64,000 bases of DNA from assembly GCA_014904845.1 (NCBI GenBank), contig MU119371.1, positions 55,829-119,828 on the forward strand, in the 5' to 3' direction. The translations under genes and the position numbers were made by a program. Shown piece by piece: positions 1 through 12,971 of the stretch. This DNA comes from Acephala macrosclerotiorum (taxonomy: Eukaryota > Ascomycota > Leotiomycetes > Helotiales > Mollisiaceae). Position 1 is the first letter of the stretch. Each line of letters opens with the position of its first letter. A model generated the notes under the pieces. That model did no database searches and had not been told where the DNA came from. It saw only the letters and a program-made list of their open reading frames with translations.

Positions 1-334
1 AGAGGTATTGGATTGAAGACTTCATTCAGTCAGTCCGTTACAGCTAAATACATCAAAGCAGTCTGCATCAACCTCAGGATCCACTTTACTTCCACCAACC
101 CGTCCATACCCATCATCGTACAGCTATCCACAGAACGAGCAATCATCACTTCCTTTGCTTGGCATCATTTCGTATCCCAACCTCGTCGCGCTCATCTTTT
201 TCCAACTCCCCTTCCCCCGAACCCCATCTCGCACCTCGCGCGGGTACCTCTCAGCAACACACCCCACAACAAATTCTCTTCCTCGAATCAATCCTAAATA
301 CTCAAACACATTACTGCCGTCATAAACAGTCTCA

Positions 335-3300
335 TCACTCACTCTCATCCATATCAAAAACATCCTTCGCCCTACTAACCGCCTTCCTCTTCCCCTTCTT
401 CGGCTTCGCTAACGGAGCATTCGGCGGCTTGCCTTTCGTAGTAGCCTTGGCCTTGCCTTTTGGTGCAGGCTTCGACTTTGTGACCTTTGACGGCGAAACT
501 ACAGGCTTCTTGGCGCTCGATCGAGCGGAGCGCCTTCCGTTTGTGGCTGGAGGCGGTGTTGGTTCGACTTCTTCTTCCTCAGCTTCCTCTTCAGCTGTTG
601 CTTCCGGTTCGGGCTCTTCTTCTAGTTCTTCAGCTTCGGGTGTAGGTTCAGGTTCAGGTTCTGCTTCCGAAGCCGCAGCTTCCTCGACTTCTTCGGCGGC
701 GGATTCGGCTTCAGCTTCAGAAGCTTCGTCACCACTCCCATCCAAGTATTCCCACTCCGCAACGCCATCCATCATCTCCTCATCGGCTTCATCGTCGTCT
801 ACCTCAGCGTAGACCTTCTTTGCGCTTGCACCACGTCCGCTTTGTCTTCGAACGACTGGTGATCCTGCAGGTGTGCTATCCGCAGGCTTGGCCTTCTTTG
901 GTTTGGGTGTCTTCTTCTCCTTCACAGGTCTCTCTTTTTTGGGTGCGGGTGTCTTGGTAGGGCGGGATGACTTTTCGGACTTGATCTTCTTCGCGGGGTG
1001 AGAAGAGTTTTCTTTGTCGTCGGATTTGCGTTTCTGTAGAATATTTTGTTAGCTCACAAGCAGAGAGGCAAAATTGAAAGCATACCTTCTTCTTGTCGGC
1101 GTCCCTAATCAGCTTATCAAGACAGTCGTCCATCTCCTCGGGTAGATAATTCTTCTCTGCGATCTCCTGGGCAACTTCGTGGCTGGGCAAAGCGCCGTAG
1201 AGATTCTTGGGCAAACCTACTTGTCCAGGCCAAGTCTGCATGCTCCATCCTCGCTTCTCTTCGTACTTCTTCACCAATGCTTGTGTCAGGTCGCTCAACA
1301 CGTAAATATTGTCAGCATCGGCGCCAGGAACAGCATCTTTAGCTTGCTTGACTCGTTGTGCGCACTTGTAAATGTGGGCAAGGTTCTCTTCCGACGCAAC
1401 AGTGTTGAGATAGTAGAGAATGTATGTTCCGATATCCTTCAATTCTTCCGGCTCGACGCTGTAATCGGGATGATGTGCAACGAGGTGGATGAGACGAGGT
1501 AAGATGCTCTCGAAAATAGGAGACTTGTTCTCGTGCGCAATCTTGGCACGAGATCGGATCCAGGTCATGATGGATTCCCTCAAGGCACCGCCGCTACCAG
1601 GTTCGAAGGCCGTGAGAAAGATGATGGTGTTGAAGCGAGGAGAGAGACGGTTCTTGACGATGTACTTCTGCAATTTCTCAATAAAGCCACGTCTGACAAC
1701 CTCGAGAGGATCTTGGGTAATGAACGAAAGTTTGATGAATTCTTGTGGGCCCAGTAAGTCATCGAAGACCTTCTGCGTACAGAGCTTCAACATTTGTTGG
1801 GCCGCAAGAAGACGGAGTCGAGATTTGTGGTGTTTCGGAGTGAGTGCATCGTTTCCTTTGGAGAGTTCGCCAGCCTTGATAATCAGAAGATTCAACAGCT
1901 TGTATACCGGACCAGCAAGTCTCTTGGCAGTATCGACATCATCGATCGTTCGAAGATGGTTCACAAGAATCTTGATCGCCCAGCATTTCGCCTCGCACTC
2001 CTCATCAATCTGTCCGTGCTGCCAGTCAGGATCCGCATCTGACTTGGGAGTTTGGTACTTCAGGAGTATCTGTTGTGTGGTGATGTCGATAATTTCGTCG
2101 TTTCGGTCTTCTGTAATCTTGCGATCCAGGAGAGTCAATTGACTGATGGTTGCCAACTTCGTCAGGAAGTGACTCTGCCCATACACCCAACCATCTAGAG
2201 ACTTGTCCAACAGATCCTTCATGTGCATCTCTCTTCGTTTAGTCGTAGCCACGAGGATACTCACAGCATACTTCGCCGCCTTCGGTGGAGTGCCATAAAG
2301 TGCGAAGTCGAGCAAGGTCTGCGTGAACTTGCGATCGTTTGGAATTTGATTATTTTCAGCTTTCGCAAATGACGCCAATGCCTTCAGAGTATCGACACTG
2401 CTGGGATCGTTGGCCTTCGTCTCTGACGGTGCTTGATCCTCCAGAGACTTGCACAGCTCCTTGACGCTTGCCTTGAAGATCTCCGGGTACTTGTCCGAGA
2501 TCTCCTTCATGGCAATATGTGCTGTTGCTCCCAGACCATTCTCGTCAGTCCGAGAGTACTGAAGTATGACAGGCTGGTGGCTGCGATTGTAAATTAGAGA
2601 TGACGAGCGGTAGATAATCGGCATCAGCGTATCCAGCAACCCAGACTGGCCGCCAGGTGCCGAGGTGATGCGCTTCTGGAATTCTTTGATGGCTTTGTGA
2701 ACAGTGCTGAAGTCACTTTCAGGTGCCATGGCGAAACGTAACAGCTGATAACTTCGTCGGTCATGCAGCTTAGCATATTTCTGCAAGTCGTGACTTGCTC
2801 TAAAAGTATCAGGCAGCAGATCCGCGAGCCACTTAATAGTTGCGTCAAGTTTGCTCTTCACTTCCTTCGCGTTCGAGTCTGTGACGCCGCCGTTGAAATC
2901 CTCGCACGTCTTCAGGAACCTATCCATTACTTTGGAGAAAGTCGGCTGTCGGGATTGCAGGGCGAAAAATGCCTTCCTTGACTTTTGGTCAAGTGACTTG
3001 ATTAGGAGGAGAATACGCTCCGTCCGGATTTTGTCTGCATCAAATGGCCCATCCCCATTCAACTGGCTCTGTGATTCTCCGTTTGTTGCTTTCGGTGCTT
3101 TTCCTTTTGCAGGTGGATAGCCGAGTGGAATTAGCTGCTCAAACATAACATGGTCGAGGAGAACGTTGGTCTCCTTGTCGTTCGCATAAAATGCATCAAG
3201 GACTTTGGATGGAATCGTGCCTAGTGCCTCTACTACACTCTCATTTCCAGCTGCAATTTCTCCAGAGGCAACGCCCCAGATCTTACAAACGATTATCATA

Positions 3301-4925
3301 GCCTCACTGCGAACCGCAAATCGTCGATCCCTAGCACGGTCTGTAAGGCTGCACAAAACTGAGCCCTGTTTGTTGACGCTGCCATTAGAAGCAAGCTTGC
3401 TCATGATGTCTCGGAAACCAAATTCACCGACCACCTTAACAGCAGCAAGTCGAACTTTCTCATCGGCGTCGCTCAGCTTCTCGCCAAGACCCTTTATCAA
3501 AGTAGTCTCTTCGTGAGGACTCAACCCAATACCACCCGCTGAGGTGACTAGTATCCTGCCGATTGCAGAAGTCCAACTTGACCTAATGACAGCAGATTTG
3601 TCGTTTTTTCTACCCATGAAGCTCTGATACACGTTCGGATGGGTCTGGGCAAAGGATTGTGGTGATATAGGAGTCGTAAGGATGCTGGCTGAAATGGGGC
3701 CTTGTGGATAGTCCTCTAACTTTGCTGGTGGGTACGCAGCAGGATCCATATGAGGGGATGGCGGAGGTCCAGCAGCCCCAATGCCCGAAATGATGTCTCC
3801 CAATGTCTCCGTAGCCAGACATCTGAGCTGTACACTCTCTGCTGACAGCTCCGCGTCCAATTGAGGGATAACATTCTGCAGCACAGCTGGAGAGGCTCGC
3901 CACAATTCTCGCAAAAGGGTATGCGCCTTCTTGAGCTCTTTCAAATCCGATTCTGTGGGTCCAGTTGGCGCCTCGTCCTCATCCGAGTCGGCTGCACCAT
4001 CACTCGTCCTTCGATGTCCATTTGGCTTGGAGACTCCACCAGAAACTTCAAGAATAACTTCATTGAAGTATTGACTAACGTATCGCGACATCTTTTCGGG
4101 GCAAGAATTGCAAATCGTCTTGGCCATGTTATACGCCTCGGGGAGCTCCTTCAGCAACAACGTAGATTGTTTCTCATCTGCATCATGCTTCGCCTTGCCA
4201 GTTGGAAAAGGAGTTGTTCGGATGAATTGAGCCATGATAACATCCACGACATCTGCTGGCAGACTTGCCGCTTCATCCACCAAAGTCACTAACATCTGCG
4301 TCATATGGTATTCCACGTCTTTGGATATCTGTTCGCCAGTCGAAGATTTCGAGGAGCCTGAGATCATGTCGAAGAAAGAACTAAAAAGATGGAGGATAAG
4401 AGAGTCTGAATTCGCGATGTCGCATAAGAGAACGATGCTCTTGACTTCGGAGAGAGATACTAGAACATATTTATGTTGCGTATTGTAGGCATGTGAGGGG
4501 TCTGAGAGGGCGGGTAGGATAGAGGTAACAAATAGGGTGAAGATGTCCTATTCCGCAAGTTAGTTATAGCCATCGTAATGCGAAATTAGAAATACCTTGA
4601 GCTGAGTTGGAGTAAATGGTGCATCAGGAGCGCAAATCTTCAATACGTCCACCAGACAACATGCTGTAAATGCGCGAACTCCCTTGTCCTTATGACTGAG
4701 TAGATTCTGCCCCGCCAGCTCCTTCGCCACTTTGTGCAACGAGTCCTTGTCCGTTTCCTCCTGGTCCATGTCTCGCAGCTCACTCGACAGAGCATCGAGC
4801 CTCCTGAGGAGCTCTCCAGTGGGAATGGGCTTTCCTGCGCGCCATGATAGAGGTTCGTTGAATGTCAGACGTCCCAGCTCTGGTTCCTCGGCCACGACTT
4901 CCGCAGCACCGCGGCGCGGAGCCAT
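335..4925 (-). CDS. PDS5: Sister chromatid cohesion factor Pds5
   Basis: Pds5 binds the cohesin ring through the kleisin and Wapl/Eco1 and controls loading, maintenance and release of cohesin in the nucleus. I read three exons: 4925-4596, 4547-1086 and 1033-335, giving 1496 residues, normal for the family. The introns (4548-4595, 48 bases; 1034-1085, 52 bases) have GT-AG ends and keep frame. The N-terminus carries the Pds5 signature (FNEPLSWRAGKPI, then DKGVRAFTACCLVDVLKICAPDAP), followed by a long alpha-helical HEAT-type body. The last exon is a disordered tail of alternating lysine-rich and glutamate/serine-rich stretches with an SGRGASAKK patch, typical of fungal Pds5/BimD/Spo76. The start is the only ATG that opens the conserved N-terminus. 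The plus-strand open frame over the tail is a composition shadow. Family assignment is secure; tail function is inferred. Confidence 0.95.
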
Positions 4926-6105
4926 TTTGACGTGAAAACTCCAGTCGCGAACTTGCGGATACTGAAATGACTGAATCGTGGATGGGAATTGGTCGTATCG
5001 CGCGTTGTGAGTCGTAGAATTGGCGGTTGGGATCAGATGTGCTGTAGATTTTGGGGAGGAGTAATCGCGTCGTACCGAAATCGCTTCGATTTGACGCGTT
5101 GGCGAGACCGCGCTAGGGGGGAAGTACTTCAGTCACCGCGCTCCAAGTTTTTCTCTCATCAACATGACATGACTGACTTCCTCCATGCAATTTGATGACC
5201 CTTCTGGTTCCCTCAAAGTCAAAGGGACACCAAGATCGCAATCCACGGAGCTTTAATACCTTTCTCTCGCTATGATTGCTTTGCGTTGGATGACTCGAGG
5301 TCCTTTCAGCCACCTACCCTGCCGCCACTGATGCGACCTCAATGGCATTATCTTGTGATTTATTTTTTTCATCTGACTTTAGAAGCTCTATTCGCGATTC
5401 TTTCTGCTGCTCGGGTTTCCTCGTTGGTATGCGGCTTCCAAAGAATTTACCCTTCAGTGGCCAGGGAGCCAGACGAGACGAAACAGACCTTGAGATCTTG
5501 AAGTCAATTCAGTGTCGTCATATACTTCAATTTCCGGCTTCTAGGATATCTGAATGTTCGCCAAATCTAAAGCAGTTGTGAGGATCATATGCTTTTCGTA
5601 CGCGGCCTCGCTAGAGAAATCGTCCATTCAATTCCTGTGTGGTTCCTCGATTCTCGCGATGCAATAAAAACCTCAAAATTCTTTCCCTCGATTGTGATCC
5701 AACGCCGAATCATTATTGCACAAACAAACTCATTTTGAATTTTGGAACCAAAGTGAAAGAATAATCTCCATCCCAAGCCAGACTTTCGTCTGAGTGCTGG
5801 TATTATTCACTAGCTGAATTTCGCAACTTCACGACTCGTGGTAAACAACATAAAAGCCCCCTAATCTTCCATCTTCAACACAACTGTTCTTCCACAACCA
5901 TCCACGCTCACCTTTTTACAACGATCATTATCTGTCCACTACTTTGCTCGTTTCCTGGGCATTGCTGATTGCGTCCACTGACGACATATCTTCAACCATT
6001 CGATCGTGCAACCATCGTCTTTCGATAACCAACCTCAACTCTTTCGCAAGACAGTTTTGCATGTGATACACAACAAGATAAGTGACCTACTACCCCATCA
6101 TCGCC
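4926..6105. other. Divergent intergenic region PDS5 / WSC gene
   Basis: About 1.2 kb separates the divergently transcribed PDS5 and WSC genes. It holds both promoters and the pyrimidine-rich, CA-rich leader of the WSC gene (about 5870-6100). I see no convincing coding region; short open frames here lack composition bias and homology that I recognise. Confidence 0.6.
5849..5856 (+). promoter_or_regulatory. Possible TATA element of the WSC gene
   Basis: CATAAAAG sits about 250 bases before the ATG and just before a CT/CA-rich leader that resembles fungal transcription start regions. Position and base composition are the only evidence. Confidence 0.3.
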
Positions 6106-8777
6106 ATGAAGCTATCACGGGCTATTTCAATTCTCCTAATCGTCTGTACTGGGGGCGCGCTCAGCTTTGCTTTTGGCGATGGTAAGGCCATTGGACGACG
6201 CAATGGTAAAGCACCCACAGCAATGCCAAAAACTTTGCTGACCTCTCAATAGTTGATCATGAACTGGAAGCTCGTGGCACAACTGCACTTCCTGACCCCG
6301 AGACCGCATCCCCACCTTCTACTATAGCATCAATTCAAGGGGCGAAACAATGGAACACAAGTCAGGTCCTCTCATATGCCATCTCATCTCCGTTGATCAC
6401 TTTAAGTGGCAAAGGACTTGAAACAGGACTGAGGAAATCTGAGGACTGCACTGAAACTCTATCACCTGCCTCTATCCTCACCACCGCCAAAGGTCCTAAA
6501 GCCCCTCAAAGCTCATCGTTTCTCGCAACATCAACAGCACTCGGAGTATTCACGAGTATCAGTCCTCCAAGTACGGTCACTGTCTCTCCTCGTATGACAG
6601 GAATTCCGATTCTGACTTTGGTATCTACCACAAATGGAGTATCCACTGGGGTCGATGTTACAATTCTGTCTCAGCCGTCAGCTGAGAGTGATATGGGTTC
6701 GTCAGCGCTCTCCACGTCTGCTCCTATGGACAACGTATCTTCCTCTGAAAGTGGCGTAGTGACCATCCTCTCTTCACCCAACGAACCGCAAGTCCCAAAA
6801 CCTAGCCGCATTGTTTCCAATTGCTGACCTGCACAGTTCTACAACTTCTGAGGTATCGTCCACAAGTCCTGCTGCCGTTTCCTTCACCGTTGATAATCCA
6901 CAGGCAACTACGATGACCAGCACAAATAATGTGGTATTCACGGCCGAGTCAATGCCCACAAGTCTCAGTTTTGCGGCGAACACCGGAAATGGATTTGTAA
7001 CTGTTTTTGCCAGCGCTGCTACATCATTGAGGTGAGAATGCTTGCCAACTATATGAAGTTGGTTGCTGAACCCTGCTTAGTGCAAGTTCGGTCGTAGCTA
7101 CTGTTGAGTCTGAGGTGCAACAGACGAACACTGACTCCACGCTTTCGGGCTTTGGGTCTGGGTATGCTCTTTCTTGTATCTACTCTACGTCGATTTGCCT
7201 TTCATCCCATTTTCTAGCTCTTTCTGACCCACAACAGTCAAACACCTTCGACAAACACAATTCCAATTGTAGATACGTCTTCAAACCCCCCGGCATCCCC
7301 CGCAACCATACCAACCAACGCGATAGTTGCAACTACCCTGCTTGCGAGCTTTGCACCGATGACCTCCACGAACACAGACCTGGAATTCGGTTTGACGACA
7401 GCAAGCACGACGGTTCAAAGCACACTCTACCCCTTCTCAAGTACGTTAAGTATCTCAAGTCTAAGTACACCAACGTTATCTATTTCAATTCCCCCGGGTA
7501 CCGAACTCCCCATGCCCACTCCTACTATTGTGCAATCATCTGGACAATACACATACACTGGTTGCTTCACAGAAGGCACCGGTCAGAGAGCCTTGCAAAA
7601 TGCCTCCTTCCCGGACGACAGCAATACTATCGCACTCTGCATTTCACAATGCTACCCATTCAGGTACGCAGGAGCTGAATACGGCCGAGAATGCTGGTGT
7701 GGTGACGCCCTTGAGGGTGGATCATCTCAAGCCCTAGATTCTGAGTGTACTATGCCCTGTGCTGGTGATTCTGGTGAAGTCTGTGGAGACAGTGTGAAGT
7801 TGTCCCTTTACGAGTGGGCTGGAAATAGCACCATTGACCAAACATCATCATCTCAGGCAACACCCGCTATAACTGCAGCTGTTTCATTACAGACAGTTGC
7901 CAACATACCATCAGGCTCGAGCATAACCACGGAAGCGGTATCAATCACTGTGTCTCCAGTTCAAGCACTATCCGAAATCAGCACCGAATCAGCTTCTACC
8001 ACCAGCCCACCAACCGCAACTCCATCGACAGTCCAGGCCCCACAACTCTCAGTATCTGTTCTGACAACAACTCAATTCATGAACACAAACAGCATCGCCC
8101 TCTCCTTCACCCTCCCTGCCCAACCTTCAACAGCCACTTACTCCCTCCTCACCATCCAAGAAGGCTGTACCGCCTCAATCTTCACAGTCATCGACGCCGC
8201 CGGTCCCGCAACGCTCCCCGCACCCTCACAATGCAATTGTCCCGCACAAGTCACTCTCACAATCACAGAATTTCAAACCATCGCCTTCTCCGTCAACGAA
8301 ACTGGGACATGGTCAGCTCCCTCACCTCCAAACAGCACATTATCCGACACCCCAACCATAACTGGGAACTGGATCCTCGAGCCTACTACTTGGACTGAGA
8401 CAAGTATTGAGACAACTAGTTGGCCTGATATTACGATGACTATTCTTGAAGGCTCGTCGACTATTGTGGAGATTTATTCAGCGGGAACGACAATGGTTGG
8501 GATACCTGTTGTTGTTGTTAGCAGCACCCTTGTGTCACCTTCTGCAAGAACAAGTATCATAGAGGCCTCCTCGACCAGACTAAGCTTCACGGCTCTTACT
8601 GTCACGAGCACAAGCAATACTATCAAGGGCACGACTGAGAATGCTTCTGCCTCAAGTTTGAGTGCTTCTGCGGCTTCCACTCTGGCTGACGGTCCAACGA
8701 ATGACGCGGGAAGGAGTGGGGGGAACTTGAAGCTAGGCATCTTGTATTGGGCAGTGGCTTTGGTGCTTCTCATTTGA
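6106..8777 (+). CDS. GPI-anchored WSC-domain cell-wall protein
   Basis: I read five exons: 6106-6181, 6253-6787, 6837-7031, 7081-7161 and 7238-8777, for 808 residues. The product starts with a signal peptide (MKLSRAISILLIVCTGG), continues with long Ser/Thr/Pro-rich stretches likely to be O-mannosylated, and carries one WSC domain at about residues 400-490 (YTYTGCF, CISQC, ECWCG, PC.GDSGEVCG; eight cysteines). A second Ser/Thr-rich region follows, then a hydrophobic C-terminus (LGILYWAVALVLLI) with a small-residue omega region, as in GPI anchoring. WSC domains bind glycans and serve in wall sensors and wall-associated enzymes. A Wsc-type stress sensor would have a transmembrane segment and a basic cytoplasmic tail; this one ends right after the hydrophobic stretch, so a GPI protein is more likely. 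Intron 2 (6788-6836) begins with GC. Ligand is unknown. Confidence 0.85.
6788..6836 (+). other. GC-AG intron in the WSC gene
   Basis: The donor reads GCAAGT and the acceptor GCACAG, with a CTGAC branch point nine bases before the acceptor. No GT donor nearby both keeps frame and avoids the TGA at 6825. With GC at 6788 the split codon CC+T reads proline and the Ser/Thr-rich frame continues. Confidence 0.7.
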
Positions 8778-10017
8778 AGAGTGAAACTCAAACTGGCTCT
8801 CCACTCCTTCTCGGAACAATCACCACCCGTTTCTACATTTTCTCTGATCTTCCGCGTTCATCTTCGCCATCAATATCAAAAGTAGTAATCATCATGTAAG
8901 GCACATCACAAGCATAGCATAACACCCCCTTCTCGCGCTGAGTTTCACAATCACAATTAGATAGGTAGATAATTCAAGTTTAATGGTTTTCATGCCTGTT
9001 CATTCCTCAACCCCTCCCCCGTAACATACCAAACTCTAAGCGGCCAAAACGAGGATTTGCCGCGGCCTATTATGCAGGTTTGACCTAATGAATGACCTTC
9101 TTGCCATCTACCCCCCCCAATGAGCTTCAATGAGACCTAGAGAAGAATGCCTATAGGCAACACCGACTCGCCTCAGTTGCGCCCCATGTCCAAATCAAAA
9201 CCCAATCCGGGCCCATTTGCCAGACCATACTCCGAGAATGCCGTAGAACTCCTTGCCGTAGTGTCGAGAAATTTCTGTGTCGAAAATTGGTGGATTTCGT
9301 GATGAATGTTATTTAGTAAAGTGTCGAGTATCGTGATATGTTGTGTCGAATATCGTAGATTTTGTGTCGAGTGTCGTGAATATTGCGTCGAATGTTGAGA
9401 ATGTCATAAAGTCCGTTGGCTATTTGAGGGATGTGCCGGATTTGATGATAGAAAAGACTAGTATCCGAATATGTCGTGTCGTAAGACTGTTGTGTTGTGT
9501 TTTGGCCGGATTTGTATCAAGGGTCTTTGGATTCTGTTGGATTTTGTGGGATCGCAGATTAAATGTCCCAGGATTTGCATCGAAGTTTGTCGAGTTTGGT
9601 TGGGCCTTACCTCGTGGATGTTCCAGGATCTAAGGGTGACTGCTTAGTTGGGAGAGGGTGGCAGCGGGAAAGGCGAAGGAGAGGAAGCGAGGAGCAGGAA
9701 TTCAATGTCTGAGGTGGACATGAATCATAGATTTCATTCATCAGGAAGAATCAGAAGATCTACTCCTGCTTCCTTCCCTTTGTGGTATCGCCCTTTCCCA
9801 TTATGCCAGAGAGCAGCGCTCTCCAAAATCCAATCCCAAAATGATGTGGAAGATTGATTGAGTTCGGTGACTTTTTGCCAAAAAACGCCAACCAGCTTCA
9901 ACAGGTCCGTCCAGTTAAGTCCGGAATTCCATAAACCAATATCCCAAAGTCTCAGCCAAGATTCAGACCCAGCCATTTTTGAAAATTTAGCCTCATAATC
10001 CCAAAGAAAGCCTACCA
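8778..10017. other. Intergenic region between convergent WSC and CEG1 genes
   Basis: Holds the 3' ends of both genes and the degenerate TGTCGA repeat patch at 9255-9420. A 96-codon plus-strand frame at 9343-9633 runs through that repeat; its sequence is repetitive and unlike any family I know. I do not call a gene. Confidence 0.5.
9255..9420. repeat. Degenerate short repeat rich in TGTCGA
   Basis: The hexamer TGTCGA or the variant GTGTCGAGTRTCG recurs about seven times in roughly 165 bases, at irregular spacing of 15-40 bases with AT-rich spacers. It looks like a decayed tandem array rather than coding sequence. Confidence 0.5.
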
Positions 10018-11365
10018 TTATAAATTCTTGCTTGGCGGACCAGGACTCGGTCTCCCATTCATCTGCTCATCGGCCTTCCGCTTCATTCCGGCAGGCGGGC
10101 CATTGTTCACTCCTACACTAGCTACTCTTTTCCGCTCAGCCTCCTTCTTCATTCTATTATGCTCTTCCGCCGCCCTCCGCTTCCACGCATCGCGGATTCC
10201 CATCGCAGCCCCCAATAAATCTACCTCCGTGACTCGGTCAGTGATGGACTCAATCACGCTCTCGACCGTTGATATGTGGTTGGCGTTTGTCTTGTCGTCG
10301 CGGAAGCGCATGTAGCGCCATCGTTTCTGGGAATCCATGAAGCATTCAACGATTCGGTCGTTGAGGGGTTCGTTCAGGCGTTTGAGTGTCTCCCACTCTT
10401 CTGGTTCGATGTACATTGTGCCGTACCAAGGATCCTCTTCATTGTTGCCTGCGTATACGTAGAGGTTGCATACCGGGGGGGCGTCGTAGTCGGGATATGG
10501 CTCTGTGATTCCTTCTGCGCGGTCTTGCGCATCTGGTTGTACTGTGGGGAAGTCGAGTGATAGTCTGAAGTCGATCGAGTTTTCTGCCTCGGGCTTCCAC
10601 TTGAGGATGTTCTGATCTGTGCCGTGCTTGTAGTCCGTCATCCGACATGTGAAAATGAGGCCGTCGTTGCCGTGTGGTAAGGAGGGTAGAATTTCCTTGA
10701 ACATCTTCTCTATACCATATGATAGCTGCATAGCCTTGAGCTCGACGATGAAATGCATCCACTGCTTCTCGGCCGGGTATTCCTCCAGTAGCGCTTTGTA
10801 GGGGTCGAAGATGCGTTCCTTGAAGTAGGCGAGTCGTTTGTCGAGTGTTCGATTCATCAAGCTATTTCCGTCCAGCACCATACAGTCAAACACCAAGTAT
10901 TTTGGTTGATATCCTCCTCCGGGAACCTTGTCCATAACAAGCTCACCATCGATCAATGTATTAACGTGGAATCCTTGAACGTCCTTGGGGACAGGGAAGT
11001 GTAGGCCGTGTGGAGGAATGAACCAGTAGTCGTTTTTGCGGTCGATTAGGTATTGGACTTCTTCCCCAGCATCGCCAGAGGTGAGGTAGAGTAGAAATCG
11101 CATGCCGTCTGACTTTTCGCAAACATAGTAGCTAAACACGAAATGTTAGCAAGTGGTCCATTGAAGGCGATCCAAACTAGGAGACATGCTCTTGTTTGCA
11201 TAGCTCTTCCAGATGCCTGCGCGCAAAGCTGACAGGTTGTGCGCCGGGGAAGTTTGTGTTATGAGGACGACCGAGCATCTGTGCTACTTCTGATCGCATA
11301 TTGCGGAGAAGCTCGCCGTCAATCTTCATGCCAGGGGCCGCAATGTTCTGGAGAGGTCCGGCCAT
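10018..11365 (-). CDS. CEG1: mRNA capping enzyme, guanylyltransferase subunit
   Basis: This enzyme transfers GMP from GTP to the diphosphate 5' end of nascent RNA polymerase II transcripts in the nucleus, through a covalent lysyl-GMP intermediate. Exons are 11365-11190 and 11131-10018, giving 429 residues (yeast and fission yeast enzymes are 400-460). Nucleotidyltransferase motifs appear in order: motif I EKSDGMR with catalytic Lys65, motif III LIDGELV, motif IIIa YLVFDCMVLDG, motif IV DGLIFTC, motif V ILKWKPEAENSIDF, and motif VI WRYMRFRDDK in the OB-fold domain. The C-terminus is a basic tail. No triphosphatase domain is fused, as usual in fungi. The single intron must start with GC for frame and for the conserved residues before motif I to join correctly. 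Confidence 0.95.
11132..11189 (-). other. GC-AG intron in CEG1
   Basis: Read on the minus strand, the donor is GCATGT and the end is GCTAAC followed by GTGTTTAG. Using GT four bases later would break the frame. The GC donor gives GA+C, an aspartate directly before YYVCEKSDG, which matches the family (usually D/E-Y-x-V-C-E-K). Confidence 0.75.
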
Positions 11366-12971
11366 TTTTGGCGGTTGTGATTGTGGTGCAGTCCTGAGTC
11401 GCGTTCGTGGTTCTAGGTCGTGTTTGTCAGGTCGTGTGTCGAATATTTGGTGTGTGTTGACTTTTTCTGGGTCGGCGAAAATTCTTTCTTTGAATCTCTA
11501 GTGGGTTGAGGGACTTTCAAAAGTTGAAGGAGGAACTTTTGGAGGAGGAGGAGGATAGGTCTTTTTAGAGACGCGAGGTGCGATAACGATAAGCGTCACG
11601 TGAACTGCGTTCCAGGTCAAAGACCAAATTCTTGAGGATGACTCAATTCTTGGGGATGCCCGTATTAAATTATAGTGATCAAGTATAGCCTAGATATGTT
11701 AAGTTTGGGTGTTTGTTTAGAGGCGTCTTCCTTCTCCATTCGCGTAGGTAGATCTGACGTACCACGCAGAGTCAAGAACTGGGAGTTTAATTCGCTGGAG
11801 CATTGTACATTTTCACAAAATCTTCACTGTGCTGACCTCGTCAGCATCGGAATACCTCGAGATAAACGTCTTCATTATTTCTAGGCGAACTTAGAAAGTT
11901 CTCAATACTACCCCAGATTCGCTAGCTCGGCTTCTTCAATCAATCTAATCAGAACGTTGTGGATCCGCAGGGCTTCAGCCGCAAGTGGGGCCTTCAAGTG
12001 ACCACACATGCACACCAGAGCGTATTTCTCTAGGCATATTTTGGTGCTTTGAAAGGTTATTGATCCAGACTTCACTTCACACTGATAACTGCTTCATCTT
12101 ATCCTATTCCTTTCTTGCTATGGTCTTGACTGCACGTCCTATCAATGCCCCTGAGGCGCCATAATTTCGATGCGGGCAGTCTGACCAGATCCCTGTGTTT
12201 AGCATCAGGGGCCATAGAACTCAGCACTCGTTACGTGTACTTTCAGCTTTTCACCCAAAGTCATTTGAAGCCTCGAATCCAGTACCCTCATTGACGCCCG
12301 ACAACGCCTCTTATCCACCCCCAGGTTCAATGCGAATTGTGGCACAATTATACCATCATTTCCTGGCCGACCATGAATGCAACCGTCTTAGTGATTGAGT
12401 CGACGGCGCCTCTCCGAGGCTGGCGAGTCGGCGACGCATCCAATCGAACATATTGTCGAGATGACTAGCTACCTTGAAGGCGGTCGAAAAGTCACGATTC
12501 TAGATCTTCCTCTTTGCGGTCCTCTCCAAGTTTGGACGACCGCATTGGAATCTGGGCATTGAAAACGAAGGACCATCCTGCCAGAGCGGCGACAGCATAG
12601 TTCTGGAGGAGTAAAACGGAGGGCAACGGAGGATACGCACATATTTTTGGCAGCTGGGGAAAGAAAGACGAATGCATGTTGTCGCTGGCTGGTATACGGT
12701 TGGATTTAAAGCTACCAGTGATAGCGGAGAATGTCCATCTCCCTCCCCAGCCACCCACCTGCCTTCGTTCATCCTCGGCATTGGGATAATGGAAGTCCAC
12801 ATGTCTCTAGCAGTAGATTCCGGTCGCGCTGTAAAGTCCGGAATATCTAGGCTAGGCGATCAACTGCAGGTAGTCGATGCATGCAGGAGCTCAAGATACA
12901 TGCGTTCAAGACCTATTGTACAGTACATCCGTATTCCAATGCCAGGGCGCCTCGGACGTAACAAATGCACT
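11366..12971. other. Gene-poor intergenic sequence
   Basis: Contains the CEG1 promoter next to 11365. Beyond about 11.6 kb I see only short scattered frames without recognisable protein sequence and no clear repeat. Confidence 0.45.

Noticed and set aside
159..812. Ser-rich plus-strand open frame of over 200 codons
   Set aside because: It is the complement of the Glu/Ser-rich tail of PDS5; low-complexity composition keeps it open and it has no independent features.
9343..9633. 96-codon frame downstream of the WSC gene
   Set aside because: Its first part is produced by the TGTCGA repeat and the rest matches nothing; no promoter or splice signals.
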